Shown piece by piece: positions 15,179 to 23,311 of a DNA stretch of 24,884 nucleotides. The stretch's first letter is position 1. Every line of letters starts with the position of its first letter. The translations under genes were made by a program, and so were the position numbers. The notes below the pieces were generated by a model. It was not told where the DNA came from. It made no database searches and was given only the letters and a program-made list of their open reading frames with translations. This DNA is from UBA5209 sp034002865 (GTDB taxonomy: Bacteria > Patescibacteriota > Dojkabacteria > SC72): NCBI GenBank assembly GCA_034002865.1, contig JAVEZR010000008.1:1-24884 (forward strand), given 5' to 3'.

Positions 15179-16988
15179 ATCTTCTTACTAAAGAGGTAAG
15201 TATTACAAGTATAGATATTAAGGCTATTAAGATTATAAATATAGGTAGGAGTATAACTAATGCTTTTCCAAGGCTAGTAGTTTTTACAAAGGTGTTTACT
15301 GTATCTAGAGCAGTTACATTTGCATCTTCAACTGCCTTAATATCTGAATACTCACGTAATGTATCTTCCTGTGGTGTACTCTGTACAGCATAAATCTTTA
15401 CGGAGTAATCTGAGAAATCATCCCCATTTACACTATCTGCAGAATATATCTTAATGTTTGTAAGCTCTTCATCGTAGAAGGTTTCCCAAAGTACCTTCTC
15501 TATATTCTGGCCAATTAACATATTCTCACTCTCATATGTAGGATCTATACTTAACCATCCATATTCCGGAATCCATACCTGTACCCACTGATGTCTTGTA
15601 CTACCATCTTCATTAGTTTTCTCTAATACATTCAAATTAGAGTATCCAAGAGCTGCCCTAGAGGGAATACCCTGTGCTCTTAGTATAGCTATCATAGAGT
15701 CTGCATACTCCATGCATACAGATCCACCACCTTGTAGTGCAGCTCTAGCCCCTATACGTTCATTTTCACTGTTAGCTTTGTTCTCATCGTAATCAAGTCT
15801 CTCATTTATATACCTATAATCACTCTTTATTACATCCATTAAGGTAGTTGTATTTTCCAACAATGTATCTGCTTGCTCTTTAATATAGCTATCTGTAACC
15901 TCCCAATATGTAGTAGAAGCTAAATATTTATTTAGATTGCTATCCTTAGTAACAGAGCTCTTATACTCTTGCAATGTAGGATTAGGAATCTCTCTCCTCT
16001 CTTCTAAGACTTCCTGCTCAAGCCATATATATCCGGTTATTGAAATCTCGCTACTTTTATTTGCTCTAACTTCAAACTTAGCAATTATATTCCCCTCACT
16101 ATCCTTAGATATTCTAGCTGGGGCAGGGTATATACTCTCAATTTTTACTCTCTGATTTGTTTCAGAGAACTCCCTTGGTAGTGAAATCTCATATATATTT
16201 GTAGAGAGAGCATTAAGAAGAGATGAGTATTTCTCTGGTACAAGGTTATCTGTCTTTGGTGTTTTGTACTTTAATTCAAATTTATATATTTGCTTTGTAC
16301 CAAACTCTAAGTAAGGAGAGTTACCAACCCTATCTTGAGATTTAAACAGATATGACATACCATCTTTCTCCTCCTTCTCTATATATTTCTCTGGATATAT
16401 TCTTGTAAGAGGAGGTATTAAGGAATCAGTAACAACCTTTAAATCATATGAGAGAGAGGTCTTAGTACCACTCTCACTATCTGTTTGTTCAAACTGTGTA
16501 TCTTCATGTAGTGCAGGGGCTAAGATAACGACATGGTCAATAACCTTCTTTATTAAATCATGAGTTTGATACTGTACAACCACTTTATATGGATTCCCAT
16601 ATGTTGTCTGTCTGTAGTTTGGCACCTTTACATATATACCCTCTCCACTCTCAAGCTCTTGTATAGAGTAAGTAACTGCTTTACCATTACCATTCGTAAC
16701 TTTAAGACTCTCTATCTTAAACTGTCTCTCTAGCTCTAACTCATACTGTTGAGTTTTAGGTAAATCAGGAATATGGAAGATCTTCTCTCCCTGTGTTGAG
16801 TAGAAGTAAGCACTATTCTTAACCTCTCTAACATACTCTGTACTTACGGTGACAAAGTCCTTGCCACTTTCATATGAGATTGTAGAGTTATTCTGTATAT
16901 TAAAATCTATATCTTGAGCAAAGATTACCCCTGTACAAAGAGAGAGTATGAATGAGAGAGAGATTAAAATCCTTAAATTTTTCTTCAT
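15156..16988 (-). CDS. Membrane-anchored transglutaminase-like protein
   Basis: A 610-residue exported protein with a signal peptide (residues ~6-24), a long beta-rich N-terminal region, a transglutaminase-like core at about 385-510, and a C-terminal membrane helix (~575-598, ALVILLPIFIILIALISIL) with a basic tail. The core has an intact Cys-His-Asp triad: Cys425 in GGGSVCMEYADSM, His466 in RHQWVQVWIPEYGW, and Asp482 in LSIDPTYE. Proteins of this family act as cysteine peptidases, amidases or cross-linking enzymes. The location is outside the cell membrane, so a cell-envelope or surface-protein substrate is likely but not shown. The 3' end overlaps the AMP phosphorylase gene by 23 bases on the other strand. 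Confidence 0.85.
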   Translation of the reverse strand: MKKNLRILISLSFILSLCTGVIFAQDIDFNIQNNSTISYESGKDFVTVSTEYVREVKNSAYFYSTQGEKIFHIPDLPKTQQYELELERQFKIESLKVTNGNGKAVTYSIQELESGEGIYVKVPNYRQTTYGNPYKVVVQYQTHDLIKKVIDHVVILAPALHEDTQFEQTDSESGTKTSLSYDLKVVTDSLIPPLTRIYPEKYIEKEEKDGMSYLFKSQDRVGNSPYLEFGTKQIYKFELKYKTPKTDNLVPEKYSSLLNALSTNIYEISLPREFSETNQRVKIESIYPAPARISKDSEGNIIAKFEVRANKSSEISITGYIWLEQEVLEERREIPNPTLQEYKSSVTKDSNLNKYLASTTYWEVTDSYIKEQADTLLENTTTLMDVIKSDYRYINERLDYDENKANSENERIGARAALQGGGSVCMEYADSMIAILRAQGIPSRAALGYSNLNVLEKTNEDGSTRHQWVQVWIPEYGWLSIDPTYESENMLIGQNIEKVLWETFYDEELTNIKIYSADSVNGDDFSDYSVKIYAVQSTPQEDTLREYSDIKAVEDANVTALDTVNTFVKTTSLGKALVILLPIFIILIALISILVILTSLVRRFRTRKAL

Positions 16989-17064
16989 ATGGATATCTTA
17001 CTTTAGAATATCTTTCTTTGAAAGAGTAGTAAGTAATATTTAACTAAGAGAATTCTCTAAGAGA

Positions 17065-17073
17065 TGATATAAT
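17065..17073 (+). promoter_or_regulatory. Extended -10 promoter of ychF
   Basis: TGATATAAT (TG at 17065-17066, TATAAT at 17068-17073) is identical to the element before the tRNA-Ser gene. Transcription would begin near 17080, giving a ~20-base leader without Shine-Dalgarno before the ATG at 17101. No good -35 hexamer is seen at the usual distance. Confidence 0.6.
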
Positions 17074-17100
17074 GCGGGGATTAATATATATATCAATACA

Positions 17101-18225
17101 ATGGGAGATGTAACTAGATCGCATACACTGTCTTTAGGAATAGTAGGCTTACCGAATGCAGGTAAGTCATCTCTTTTTAATGCACTAACAAAGAAGTCTG
17201 TTCCTGCTGAGAACTTTCCTTTCTGTACGATAGATAAGAATGTTGGTGTAGTAGAGATACCAGATGAGAGATTAAAGAAATTGTCAGACTTTTTTGCTGC
17301 GCAGAAGGTAGTACCCTCAGTAATGACCTTTGTAGATATTGCAGGACTTGTTAAGGGAGCATCTAAGGGAGAAGGATTGGGTAACCAGTTCCTTTCACAT
17401 ATTAGAGAGGTTGATGTCATCATCTACGTACTTAGAGCCTTCAGTAGTGGTGAGATAGTGCATGTATACAATAGGGTAGACCCTGTAGATGATTTTGAGA
17501 TTGTACAGTCTGAACTAATACTTAAAGATTTAGAAGTTGTTGAGAAGAAATTAGCAAGTGTAATTAGAAATTCTAAGTCGGGGGTTAGTGCACAAGCTCA
17601 GATGCAAATATCAGTATTAGAGAAGATACTTAAGGGCTTAAATGAGGGAATCCCAGTTATAGATATGTCTTTCTCTGGCGAAGAGAGAGAGTTTGTAACA
17701 GAGATGTCTTTACTTACATCTAAACAGAGGCTATTCCTACTTAACTGTAAAGAGGGTTTAGATGAGGAGAGTATAGATAAGTGGAGAGAGCAATTAATGG
17801 AAATATCTGGGGATAGCAAAGGGGAGTTTGTAATTAGAGTAGATATTAAACTACTCTCTGATTTAGCAAATATGAATGAGAGTGAAATGGATGAGTATGT
17901 AGAGTTGCTTGGTAGTAAACCAACTACAGTAGAGGGAGTTATTGAGTACGCATACAAGAGATTAAACCTTTTAACTTTCTATACCGGTTCTAAAAAAGAG
18001 TGTAATGCATGGACTATAGAGAGTGGGGCGAATATAAAGAGCGCTGCAGGAGTTATACACACAGATCTTGCCAAGAACTTTATTACTGCGGATGTTGTTG
18101 ATGTAGAGGAGTTAATTGAAGTAGGTGGATGGAGTAAAGCTAAAGAGGATGGTTTAGTAAAAAATCATGGTAAAGAGTATATAGTTAAGGATGGTGAGTA
18201 TATTGTAATTTTGGCTAATGCTTAA
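17101..18225 (+). CDS. ychF: Ribosome-associated ATPase YchF (OLA1 family)
   Basis: Universal Obg-like P-loop ATPase that associates with ribosomes. The Walker A motif is GLPNAGKSS (16-24), followed by ENFPFCTIDKNVGVVEIPD (switch region), VDIAGLVKGASKGEGLGNQFLSHIRE (G3 region) and a coiled-coil insert. The G4 position reads NCKE (215-218), the NxxE form that makes this family prefer ATP over GTP. The C-terminal TGS domain holds LLTFYTGSKKECNAWTI and the conserved HTDLAKNFITADV, and ends near KEYIVKDGEYIVIL. Its 374 residues match the family (about 363). It is a single gene with its own promoter, transcribed away from the transglutaminase-like gene. Confidence 0.97.
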   Translation: MGDVTRSHTLSLGIVGLPNAGKSSLFNALTKKSVPAENFPFCTIDKNVGVVEIPDERLKKLSDFFAAQKVVPSVMTFVDIAGLVKGASKGEGLGNQFLSHIREVDVIIYVLRAFSSGEIVHVYNRVDPVDDFEIVQSELILKDLEVVEKKLASVIRNSKSGVSAQAQMQISVLEKILKGLNEGIPVIDMSFSGEEREFVTEMSLLTSKQRLFLLNCKEGLDEESIDKWREQLMEISGDSKGEFVIRVDIKLLSDLANMNESEMDEYVELLGSKPTTVEGVIEYAYKRLNLLTFYTGSKKECNAWTIESGANIKSAAGVIHTDLAKNFITADVVDVEELIEVGGWSKAKEDGLVKNHGKEYIVKDGEYIVILANA

Positions 18226-18230
18226 TAGAA

Positions 18231-18259
18231 TTGTAATATCTGTTTTTTTCTGATAAAAT
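18231..18259 (+). promoter_or_regulatory. Promoter of the rpsF-ssb-rpsR run
   Basis: TTGTAA (18231-18236), a 17-base spacer containing an extended TG (18251-18252), and TAAAAT (18254-18259). Transcription would begin about 18266, giving a ~30-base leader before the ATG at 18297. The -35 hexamer lies just after the ychF stop codon. Confidence 0.65.
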
Positions 18260-18296
18260 CCATTCGCATTGATATTAATTTAATAGATTGTTTTTG

Positions 18297-18653
18297 ATGT
18301 CTACAGATAGAGTAAAAAGGATGAAGAATTATGAGATGATGGTTGTATTAAAGCCATTGTTACCTGATGATTTAAGGAAGAGTATGCATAAAGAGTTTAT
18401 GGATATGATGGAGCAGGAGGGTGGAGAGGTATTAGATATAGATGTATGGGGTAAAAGATATTTATCTTACAAAATTGCAGGTCATAACGAAGGGTATTAC
18501 ATAGTGTATGATTTTAAAGGTTCTCCCTCTGTTATTAATGAGATGAAGAGATTGCTTCAATTAAGGCAGGAGATTTTAAGATTTATGATTGTAGAGGTAG
18601 AACATCCAGAGTTAATAGGGAAGAGAATAAAGAAGAAAGAAATAGAGGTTTAG
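18297..18653 (+). CDS. rpsF: 30S ribosomal protein bS6
   Basis: Component of the 30S platform, where it binds next to bS18. The fold is clear: MKNYEMMVVLKPLLPDD, EVLDIDVWGKRYLSYKI, GYYIVYDFKGSPSVINEM and RFMIVEVE. The frame could start with TTG at 18288, ATG at 18297, or the ATG at 18321 that matches the usual bS6 N-terminus (MKNYE). The ATG at 18297 (118 residues) is chosen because it is the first ATG after the predicted promoter. The start at 18321 (110 residues) remains quite possible. It leads the conserved rpsF-ssb-rpsR order. Expression is probably regulated as for other ribosomal operons, but no leader structure was recognised. Confidence 0.93.
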   Translation: MSTDRVKRMKNYEMMVVLKPLLPDDLRKSMHKEFMDMMEQEGGEVLDIDVWGKRYLSYKIAGHNEGYYIVYDFKGSPSVINEMKRLLQLRQEILRFMIVEVEHPELIGKRIKKKEIEV

Positions 18654-18717
18654 TTAAAGTTTTTTTAATTTTTGGCTGGTAATATTAAGGTAAGTTAAAT
18701 TTATATATATACACAAA

Positions 18718-19194
18718 ATGTCAGCAAGGTCTTTAAACAAAGTTCAGTTAATAGGTAATTTAACAAGAGATCCAGAGTTAAGATATACAACTGGTGGAAC
18801 TCCTGTAGTTACATTCGGTATGGCTACTAATAAATCTTGGAAGGATCAAGATGGTAATCTAAAAGAGGTAGCAGAATTCCATAATGTAGTTGCATGGAAT
18901 AAGATGGCAGAGATATGTCAGCAATTACTTGCAAAGGGAATGAAGGTATATGTTGAGGGTTCACTAACAACAAGATCATGGGAAGCAGATGATGGATCTA
19001 CAAGATATAAGACGGAGATAAGGGTAGATGATATGATTCTTTTAGATAGTAAGGGTAAACAGGGAGATAGTAGTAGTATTCAGACAGGAGATGAGAAGGG
19101 AGAGGTAGAGGAGACAGCAGCAGTAGAGGCTCCAGTAGTTGAAGAAGAGGGTTCTGATGAAGATCCTCTAGAGGATTCAGATTTGCCATTTTAA
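18718..19194 (+). CDS. ssb: Single-stranded DNA-binding protein
   Basis: Coats single-stranded DNA in replication, repair and recombination, and recruits partners through its tail. The OB-fold spans residues ~1-112 (LNKVQLIGNLTRDPELRYTT, FGMATNKSW, EFHNVVAWNKMAEICQQLL, GMKVYVEGSLTTRSWE). A low-complexity acidic linker follows, and the C-terminal tip is EDSDLPF, the standard DDLPF-type interaction tail. At 158 residues it has normal length. The 64-base gap after rpsF holds a possible extended -10 (TGGTAATAT, 18677-18685) without a matching -35, so it may have some extra transcription of its own. It is flanked by rpsF and rpsR as in most bacteria. Confidence 0.97.
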   Translation: MSARSLNKVQLIGNLTRDPELRYTTGGTPVVTFGMATNKSWKDQDGNLKEVAEFHNVVAWNKMAEICQQLLAKGMKVYVEGSLTTRSWEADDGSTRYKTEIRVDDMILLDSKGKQGDSSSIQTGDEKGEVEETAAVEAPVVEEEGSDEDPLEDSDLPF

Positions 19195-19212
19195 TTTAGG
19201 TTTAGATAAGTA

Positions 19213-19557
19213 ATGAGTGCAGTAGAAGAGAAAAAAGTAATAGTTCCTACATTGGAAGATGTATTTGATGAGAAAGTCGTAACAGAGGATGATGCTAATG
19301 AGTCATATGGTGGGAAGAAGAAGGTAGGGAGAAAGAGAAAAATTGTACAGAACCTTTCGTGTCCTCTATGTGATTCTGGGGTGAAAGAGATTTCATATAA
19401 GGATGTATACCAATTAAAGAAGTTTACATCTGTAAGGGGTAAGATTATCTCTACAGAGAAGTCTGGAGCATGTCATAAGCATCAGAAGCAATTAAAGAAC
19501 GCTATTAAGAGGGCAAGATATATGGCATTACTTCCATATGTAGCTAGAGAGGCGTAA
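19213..19557 (+). CDS. rpsR: 30S ribosomal protein bS18 with N-terminal extension
   Basis: Partner of bS6 on the 30S platform. The bS18 core lies in the C-terminal ~65 residues: a cysteine pair SCPLC, ISYKDVYQLKKFTSVRGKI, GACHKHQKQLKNAIKRARYMALLPYV. The two cysteines plus the later Cys/His form a probable zinc site of the C+ type. At 114 residues it is longer than the usual ~75, owing to a mostly acidic N-terminal extension (about 35 residues) before a basic patch GKKKVGRKRK. It starts 18 bases after ssb and ends the operon. rplI, often found next, is absent, and a terminator follows directly. Confidence 0.94.
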   Translation: MSAVEEKKVIVPTLEDVFDEKVVTEDDANESYGGKKKVGRKRKIVQNLSCPLCDSGVKEISYKDVYQLKKFTSVRGKIISTEKSGACHKHQKQLKNAIKRARYMALLPYVAREA

Positions 19558-19576
19558 TAAAAAGTGTATGAATTTG

Positions 19577-19606
19577 AAAAGAGGTCTTAGAAGGCCTCTT
19601 TTTTTT
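19577..19606 (+). terminator. Rho-independent terminator after rpsR
   Basis: A 10-pair stem, AAAAGAGGTC (19577-19586) with GGCCTCTTTT (19593-19602) and one G-T pair, encloses the loop TTAGAA. It runs into a stretch of eight T (19599-19606). It lies 20 bases after the rpsR stop and is the clearest terminator in the window. Confidence 0.92.
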
Positions 19607-19616
19607 CTTATGATAG

Positions 19617-19645
19617 TTTCAAATTCTCTCTTTTATTGGTAAACT
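19617..19645 (+). promoter_or_regulatory. Candidate promoter of the MutL-like pair
   Basis: TTTCAA (19617-19622), a 17-base spacer ending in TGG, and TAAACT (19640-19645) make an extended -10 promoter. It would start transcription near 19652, at or just before the ATG at 19655. The mRNA would then be leaderless or nearly so. Confidence 0.45.
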
Positions 19646-19654
19646 AATTACGTA

Positions 19655-21031
19655 ATGAATACACTGCCCATATTAAAGAAAAATGCCTACCTTACTCTTT
19701 TGATTAAAGATAATCATATATTTGCTAATTTAGCATATACAGATTTTGTAGCTCAAAAGACATATATGCTTTCTGATACTACAGATCTATCTCCTCTTAA
19801 GTTTAGAATGGACGATATTGTATTTAATGGAGAATTCTGGTTTGAATATTTTAATTCTTTGGAGAAAGTTCTTGGTTGGAATATTGTAGATAGGCAGTGG
19901 CAGGGAGTGTTTAAGATTGTAGATTTTCAAGATGAAGGAGAGGGTGTTAGTGGTATAAAGATTCTGGTGGATGATAATCAGCCATTTTTTAATAAGATAT
20001 ACCACTCTCTAAAAGAGTTCTCTAAGGATATAGCGCTGCGAATTGTTGATGATAAATATATGAAGGGAATTATTGAAGGGCTTAGGAATAGGTTAGGATA
20101 TGAGGATATTCTTTGGGTAGATATAGATCTCTCTCATTTTACGGTGTACAGGAGTAGGGATAAGCAGTCTTCTTTCGGAATCTTTTCAAAGGAGAGGAAG
20201 AAGGAGAGAGAGTTCTCTACTAGTAAGATATCCTGGGGTAGTGAGATAGGGTTAATAGATTCTATTAAGAGCTCTAAACTACAAGCATTTCTCTCTCTGG
20301 AGTCGAATTCGGACAATGTAATGGATAGATGGGCGAACTTTGTAGCACATACTCCTGACTATATTTCGGATCTTAATGTTGAAGATATCTTAAGATCTTT
20401 CGTTACTATACAAAATCTCTCTATATTTGAAAATAACAGGGAGAAATTCGAAGCTTTTGGGAGAGGTAATAGCGCTATCTTTGTAACAGGTAAATTAGCA
20501 AAGATTATGGATAGAAGAAACCTTCTTTACTCATTAATAGACGGTTTTGAACTAGAAGGAATGTTTGACCTATTCTTAGATAGTGAGAATAGGGTAGTTA
20601 GTTACGGAAGGAATCTAATAGAGGCCTCTTTATCAGAAGATATATTAGTGATAAAGGGGGATGTTCTTCCTTCTGTTTCTAAAGTAGTAATACCCCATGT
20701 GAATATTTTTAAGGGTAAGAACAAGGTTATATTTTCGGGTAGTATTGTATCTCAAGATTTTGAAAAGATTGATATATATGCAATAAATCCTAATTTGGAG
20801 ATATTTAATATCCCATATAAATCTAACAAGGTAGTAGTAGAGGGAAGCTTAAAGAGTGGGGCAGTATTAACTCACTATCCAACTACAGATATCTCCTTTA
20901 TATCTGCTCATGAAGGAGTCATATATGATAGCTTAGTAGTAGATTGTAGGATTAGACCAATTGTGTATGGACCTAAGCCTAAGGATAATAAAATTAAGTT
21001 ACAGAACTGGAGTAATGGAAATAAGAAGTAG
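19655..21031 (+). CDS. MutL-like (glutamate mutase L-type) protein, degenerate ASKHA fold
   Basis: A 458-residue cytoplasmic protein with no membrane segment. The assignment is tentative. Residues ~151-165 (LWVDIDLSHFTVYR) look like an ASKHA-fold phosphate loop, and ~273-283 (AIFVTGKLAKI) like the second conserved strand of that fold. The C-terminal ~120 residues end with EGVIYDSLVVDCRIRPIVYG followed by a Lys-rich run and LQNW. That end resembles the GLIIDARGRPL...W terminus I recall from proteins annotated glutamate mutase L in Chloroflexota. The classical Gly-rich nucleotide loops are not obvious, so it may be inactive. An FtsA/PilM-like ASKHA protein is the main alternative. No mutase subunit is nearby. 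It overlaps the next gene by 17 bases, which indicates tight coupling. Confidence 0.5.
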   Translation: MNTLPILKKNAYLTLLIKDNHIFANLAYTDFVAQKTYMLSDTTDLSPLKFRMDDIVFNGEFWFEYFNSLEKVLGWNIVDRQWQGVFKIVDFQDEGEGVSGIKILVDDNQPFFNKIYHSLKEFSKDIALRIVDDKYMKGIIEGLRNRLGYEDILWVDIDLSHFTVYRSRDKQSSFGIFSKERKKEREFSTSKISWGSEIGLIDSIKSSKLQAFLSLESNSDNVMDRWANFVAHTPDYISDLNVEDILRSFVTIQNLSIFENNREKFEAFGRGNSAIFVTGKLAKIMDRRNLLYSLIDGFELEGMFDLFLDSENRVVSYGRNLIEASLSEDILVIKGDVLPSVSKVVIPHVNIFKGKNKVIFSGSIVSQDFEKIDIYAINPNLEIFNIPYKSNKVVVEGSLKSGAVLTHYPTTDISFISAHEGVIYDSLVVDCRIRPIVYGPKPKDNKIKLQNWSNGNKK

Positions 21032-22025
21032 GTTGTTTGAAAAATATACGGACTTTAAATTTAGTATTCCCCTTAAGGGTAATGAAAGGGTATTTGCTAA
21101 GCAGGGAAGCTATGTAAAGGTAGGTGATGAACTGTTGGAGAGCTATATTAGTGCTGTAAAAAAGTCTATATATTTGCCTAAGACTCTTAACTGTAAGCTA
21201 CAGGAGTGCTCAAAATATATTAGTAGAATAGATGGTGAATATATAGAAGAGGGGGAGATAGTAGCTCGTAAGGTATCATCTGGAGGTTTAACATTAACAG
21301 AGGTAGTATCCCCTGTATCTGGTATCTTGGATTGTACTAGGGTGTCTAAAGGATATATAGATATATTGGGTGAAGAGGGTAGTAATATCTTTAAGAGTGA
21401 TTTTGATGGATATATTAATACTGTAAACCCTAACGATGGGATGGTAATTACATCTAATGCTTTATGTATAGATTTAGTTGCTACTACTAAAACAGAGAGT
21501 AAATTCTTTGGTAAGTTAGAGATATTAGCTGATGGTAACAGTATAGTGACGGAGAAAATGCTAGAGAGTGACTATTCTGGAAAGATAGTGTGGGTAGGAC
21601 CATATCTTTATGACCAGGTAGCGTATGAGCTATTCGAAAGAGGTGCTGTTGCTATCCTTACCTACGCTATATCATATGAAGAGTTTCGTAATATCGGATT
21701 ACCTGTTGCAGTATTAGGAGGCTTTGGTTCTGTGCACTGTGATTTAAAATTTATCAATAGGCTAATATCTCTAAAAGATAGGTTAATAATATTAGATGGT
21801 ACTGAGAATCAACTTTTTGTAATTACAGATAGCAAAGATGTTAATAGGGAGTGGTTTGTTAATCAATATATTAATCAATTAGTAATATCTAGAGTACCAT
21901 CTAGCTATGGATATATAGGGAAGATAGTAGAGGTACAGGAAGACTCAGATTATGTTTTTGTTGATTTTGATAAAAAAGGTAAGTCTTTACTTCATATCGG
22001 AGCTTTAGACTTTATCGATTTGTAA
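21015..22025 (+). CDS. Barrel-sandwich/KOW-like partner of the MutL-like protein
   Basis: A 336-residue soluble protein of unknown function. Residues ~15-130 look like a barrel-sandwich hybrid domain (VFAKQGSYVKVGDELLES; IEEGEIVARKVSSGG; EVVSPVSGILDCTRVSKGYI). A middle alpha/beta part follows: GKIVWVGPYLYDQVAYEL (~189), FERGAVAILTYAISYEEF, GLPVAVLGGFG (228-238) and a strand with ILDGTENQLF. The last ~45 residues resemble a KOW/SH3 domain (SRVPSSYGYIGKIVEV). This three-part order matches, from memory, proteins encoded next to MutL-like genes in Chloroflexota. The chosen ATG at 21015 lies inside the end of the upstream gene. The longer frame from 20961 starts with TTG deep inside that gene and is unlikely. 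Confidence 0.55.
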   Translation: MEIRSRLFEKYTDFKFSIPLKGNERVFAKQGSYVKVGDELLESYISAVKKSIYLPKTLNCKLQECSKYISRIDGEYIEEGEIVARKVSSGGLTLTEVVSPVSGILDCTRVSKGYIDILGEEGSNIFKSDFDGYINTVNPNDGMVITSNALCIDLVATTKTESKFFGKLEILADGNSIVTEKMLESDYSGKIVWVGPYLYDQVAYELFERGAVAILTYAISYEEFRNIGLPVAVLGGFGSVHCDLKFINRLISLKDRLIILDGTENQLFVITDSKDVNREWFVNQYINQLVISRVPSSYGYIGKIVEVQEDSDYVFVDFDKKGKSLLHIGALDFIDL

Positions 22026-22048
22026 TACTTCTAACAGGGTAATATAAT
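22020..22048 (+). promoter_or_regulatory. Strong promoter of the S41 protease gene
   Basis: TTGTAA (22020-22025), a 17-base spacer and a perfect TATAAT (22043-22048). The -35 hexamer includes the stop codon of the preceding gene and is the same hexamer as at the rpsF promoter. Transcription would begin near 22055, ~27 bases before the GTG start at 22082. Confidence 0.7.
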
Positions 22049-22081
22049 TTCTAATGTAGCTTACTTGATTAAATAACGCTT

Positions 22082-23293
22082 GTGGAAAATAGTAACAGAG
22101 GGTTTAAAAATATATGGTTTGTAGTCCTAATCGTAATATCTTTCTCTTTAGGTATATATTTCGGTAGGAATGTAGATACTCCTAATTTAGATATTTCAAG
22201 TAGTAAGGGGAAGGTAGATCAAACTTTGTTCTGGGAAGTATGGAACTTAATGGAGAGTAAGTTTGTACAGAAAGAGAAAGTAAGTGAGCAGGAGATGATG
22301 TATGGAGCTATTAAGGGGATGGTAGACTCATATGGAGATCCTGCAACCATATTCTTAACACCAGAGGAGACTTTACAATTTAATCAAAGTAATGAGGGTA
22401 AATATTTTGAAGGTATAGGGGCAGAGTTAGGGTATAGTAATGGCTCCATAATAATTGTTTCTCCACTAGATGGCTCTCCTGCGAAGGCTGCAGGTATAAG
22501 GGCTGGAGACTACATCTTGGCTGTAGATGATTATGAGGTTCAAAGTGGTGATAATGTATATGAGATTGTACAAAAGATTAGGGGAGAGTCTGGTACAAAG
22601 GTTGTATTAAAAGTCTTACATAAGGGAGACTTAGAGGCTGTTGATATAGAGATTACAAGGGGTGAGATTACAGTCCCAAGTATGACACTTACTTTTGTAG
22701 GTGAGAAGAAAGAGATTGCATTAATAGATATTGCTAGATTTACAGACTCTTCGTATTTAGAATGGAATAATAAATGGGATGATCTAGTAGATGAAGTTGT
22801 ATCTAAGAAAGTGAAGAAGGCAGTTATTGATCTAAGAAGTAATCCTGGTGGATACTTTGATGCGGCTGTTTACTCCGCAGGTGAGTTTCTAAAAGGTGGT
22901 ACATTAATATCTATGCAGGAGGATGGTAGTGGGAATAAGAAAGAGTTTGTTGCAAAGTCTGGGGGCAAATTACAGGGTCTAGAAGTTGTAGTGCTTGTAG
23001 ATGAGGGTAGTGCATCAGCTTCAGAGATATTCGCTGGTGCTCTTCAGCAAAATGGTGTTGCAAAGGTAGTAGGCAGCAAAACATACGGTAAGGGAACTGC
23101 ACAGAGTGTACTAGATTTAAAAGGTGGTGCTAGTTTGCATATTACAATCTTAAAATGGTTACTTCCTGATGGTACTTGGTTAAATAGGGAGAATCCTGTA
23201 GAGCCTGATATAGAGATAGAGAACAGTACTGATGATTTTATAAATGGAAAAGATAAGCAGATGGAGGAGGCTATAAAGCTACTTAATAATTAA
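22082..23293 (+). CDS. ctpA: Membrane-anchored S41 carboxy-terminal processing protease (CtpA/Prc family)
   Basis: A 403-residue serine protease of family S41, anchored by an N-terminal signal-anchor helix (residues ~10-27, NIWFVVLIVISFSLGIYFG) and facing the cell surface. It has the standard N-terminal helical part (DSYGDPATIFLTPEE) and a PDZ domain at about 100-195 (GIGAELGYSNGSIII, AAGIRAGDYILAVDD). The catalytic domain holds IDLRSNPGGYF, GSASASEIFAGAL with Ser312, and KTYGKGTAQ with Lys337. The 25-residue Ser-Lys spacing equals that of E. coli Tsp (S430/K455). The start is GTG (22082). No ATG lies upstream in frame before the preceding gene. It has its own strong promoter and is followed 18 bases later by a second surface protease. 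Confidence 0.94.
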   Translation: MENSNRGFKNIWFVVLIVISFSLGIYFGRNVDTPNLDISSSKGKVDQTLFWEVWNLMESKFVQKEKVSEQEMMYGAIKGMVDSYGDPATIFLTPEETLQFNQSNEGKYFEGIGAELGYSNGSIIIVSPLDGSPAKAAGIRAGDYILAVDDYEVQSGDNVYEIVQKIRGESGTKVVLKVLHKGDLEAVDIEITRGEITVPSMTLTFVGEKKEIALIDIARFTDSSYLEWNNKWDDLVDEVVSKKVKKAVIDLRSNPGGYFDAAVYSAGEFLKGGTLISMQEDGSGNKKEFVAKSGGKLQGLEVVVLVDEGSASASEIFAGALQQNGVAKVVGSKTYGKGTAQSVLDLKGGASLHITILKWLLPDGTWLNRENPVEPDIEIENSTDDFINGKDKQMEEAIKLLNN

Positions 23294-23298
23294 TCTTT

Positions 23299-23304
23299 TA
23301 TAAT
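23299..23304 (+). promoter_or_regulatory. Possible leaderless -10 element of the HtrA-like gene
   Basis: A perfect TATAAT lies in the 18-base gap, 7 bases before the ATG at 23312, so transcription from it would begin at the start codon itself. No convincing -35 hexamer is seen. In DNA this AT-rich the match could be chance. Confidence 0.35.
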
Positions 23305-23311
23305 TAATTAT

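Noticed and set aside
15182..15199. Possible hairpin CTTAC/GTAAG after AMP phosphorylase
   Set aside because: The stem is only 5 pairs and no T tract follows, and the region codes for the convergent gene.
17040..17423. Minus-strand frame of 127 codons over ychF
   Set aside because: It lies antisense to the P-loop region of ychF and has no protein-like motifs of its own.
18288..18296. TTG start for rpsF
   Set aside because: An ATG lies three codons downstream and bS6 proteins do not need the extra residues.
20961..21014. TTG start giving a longer form of the barrel-sandwich protein
   Set aside because: It would lengthen the overlap with the upstream gene to 71 bases and adds residues without domain character; ATG at 21015 gives a normal short overlap.
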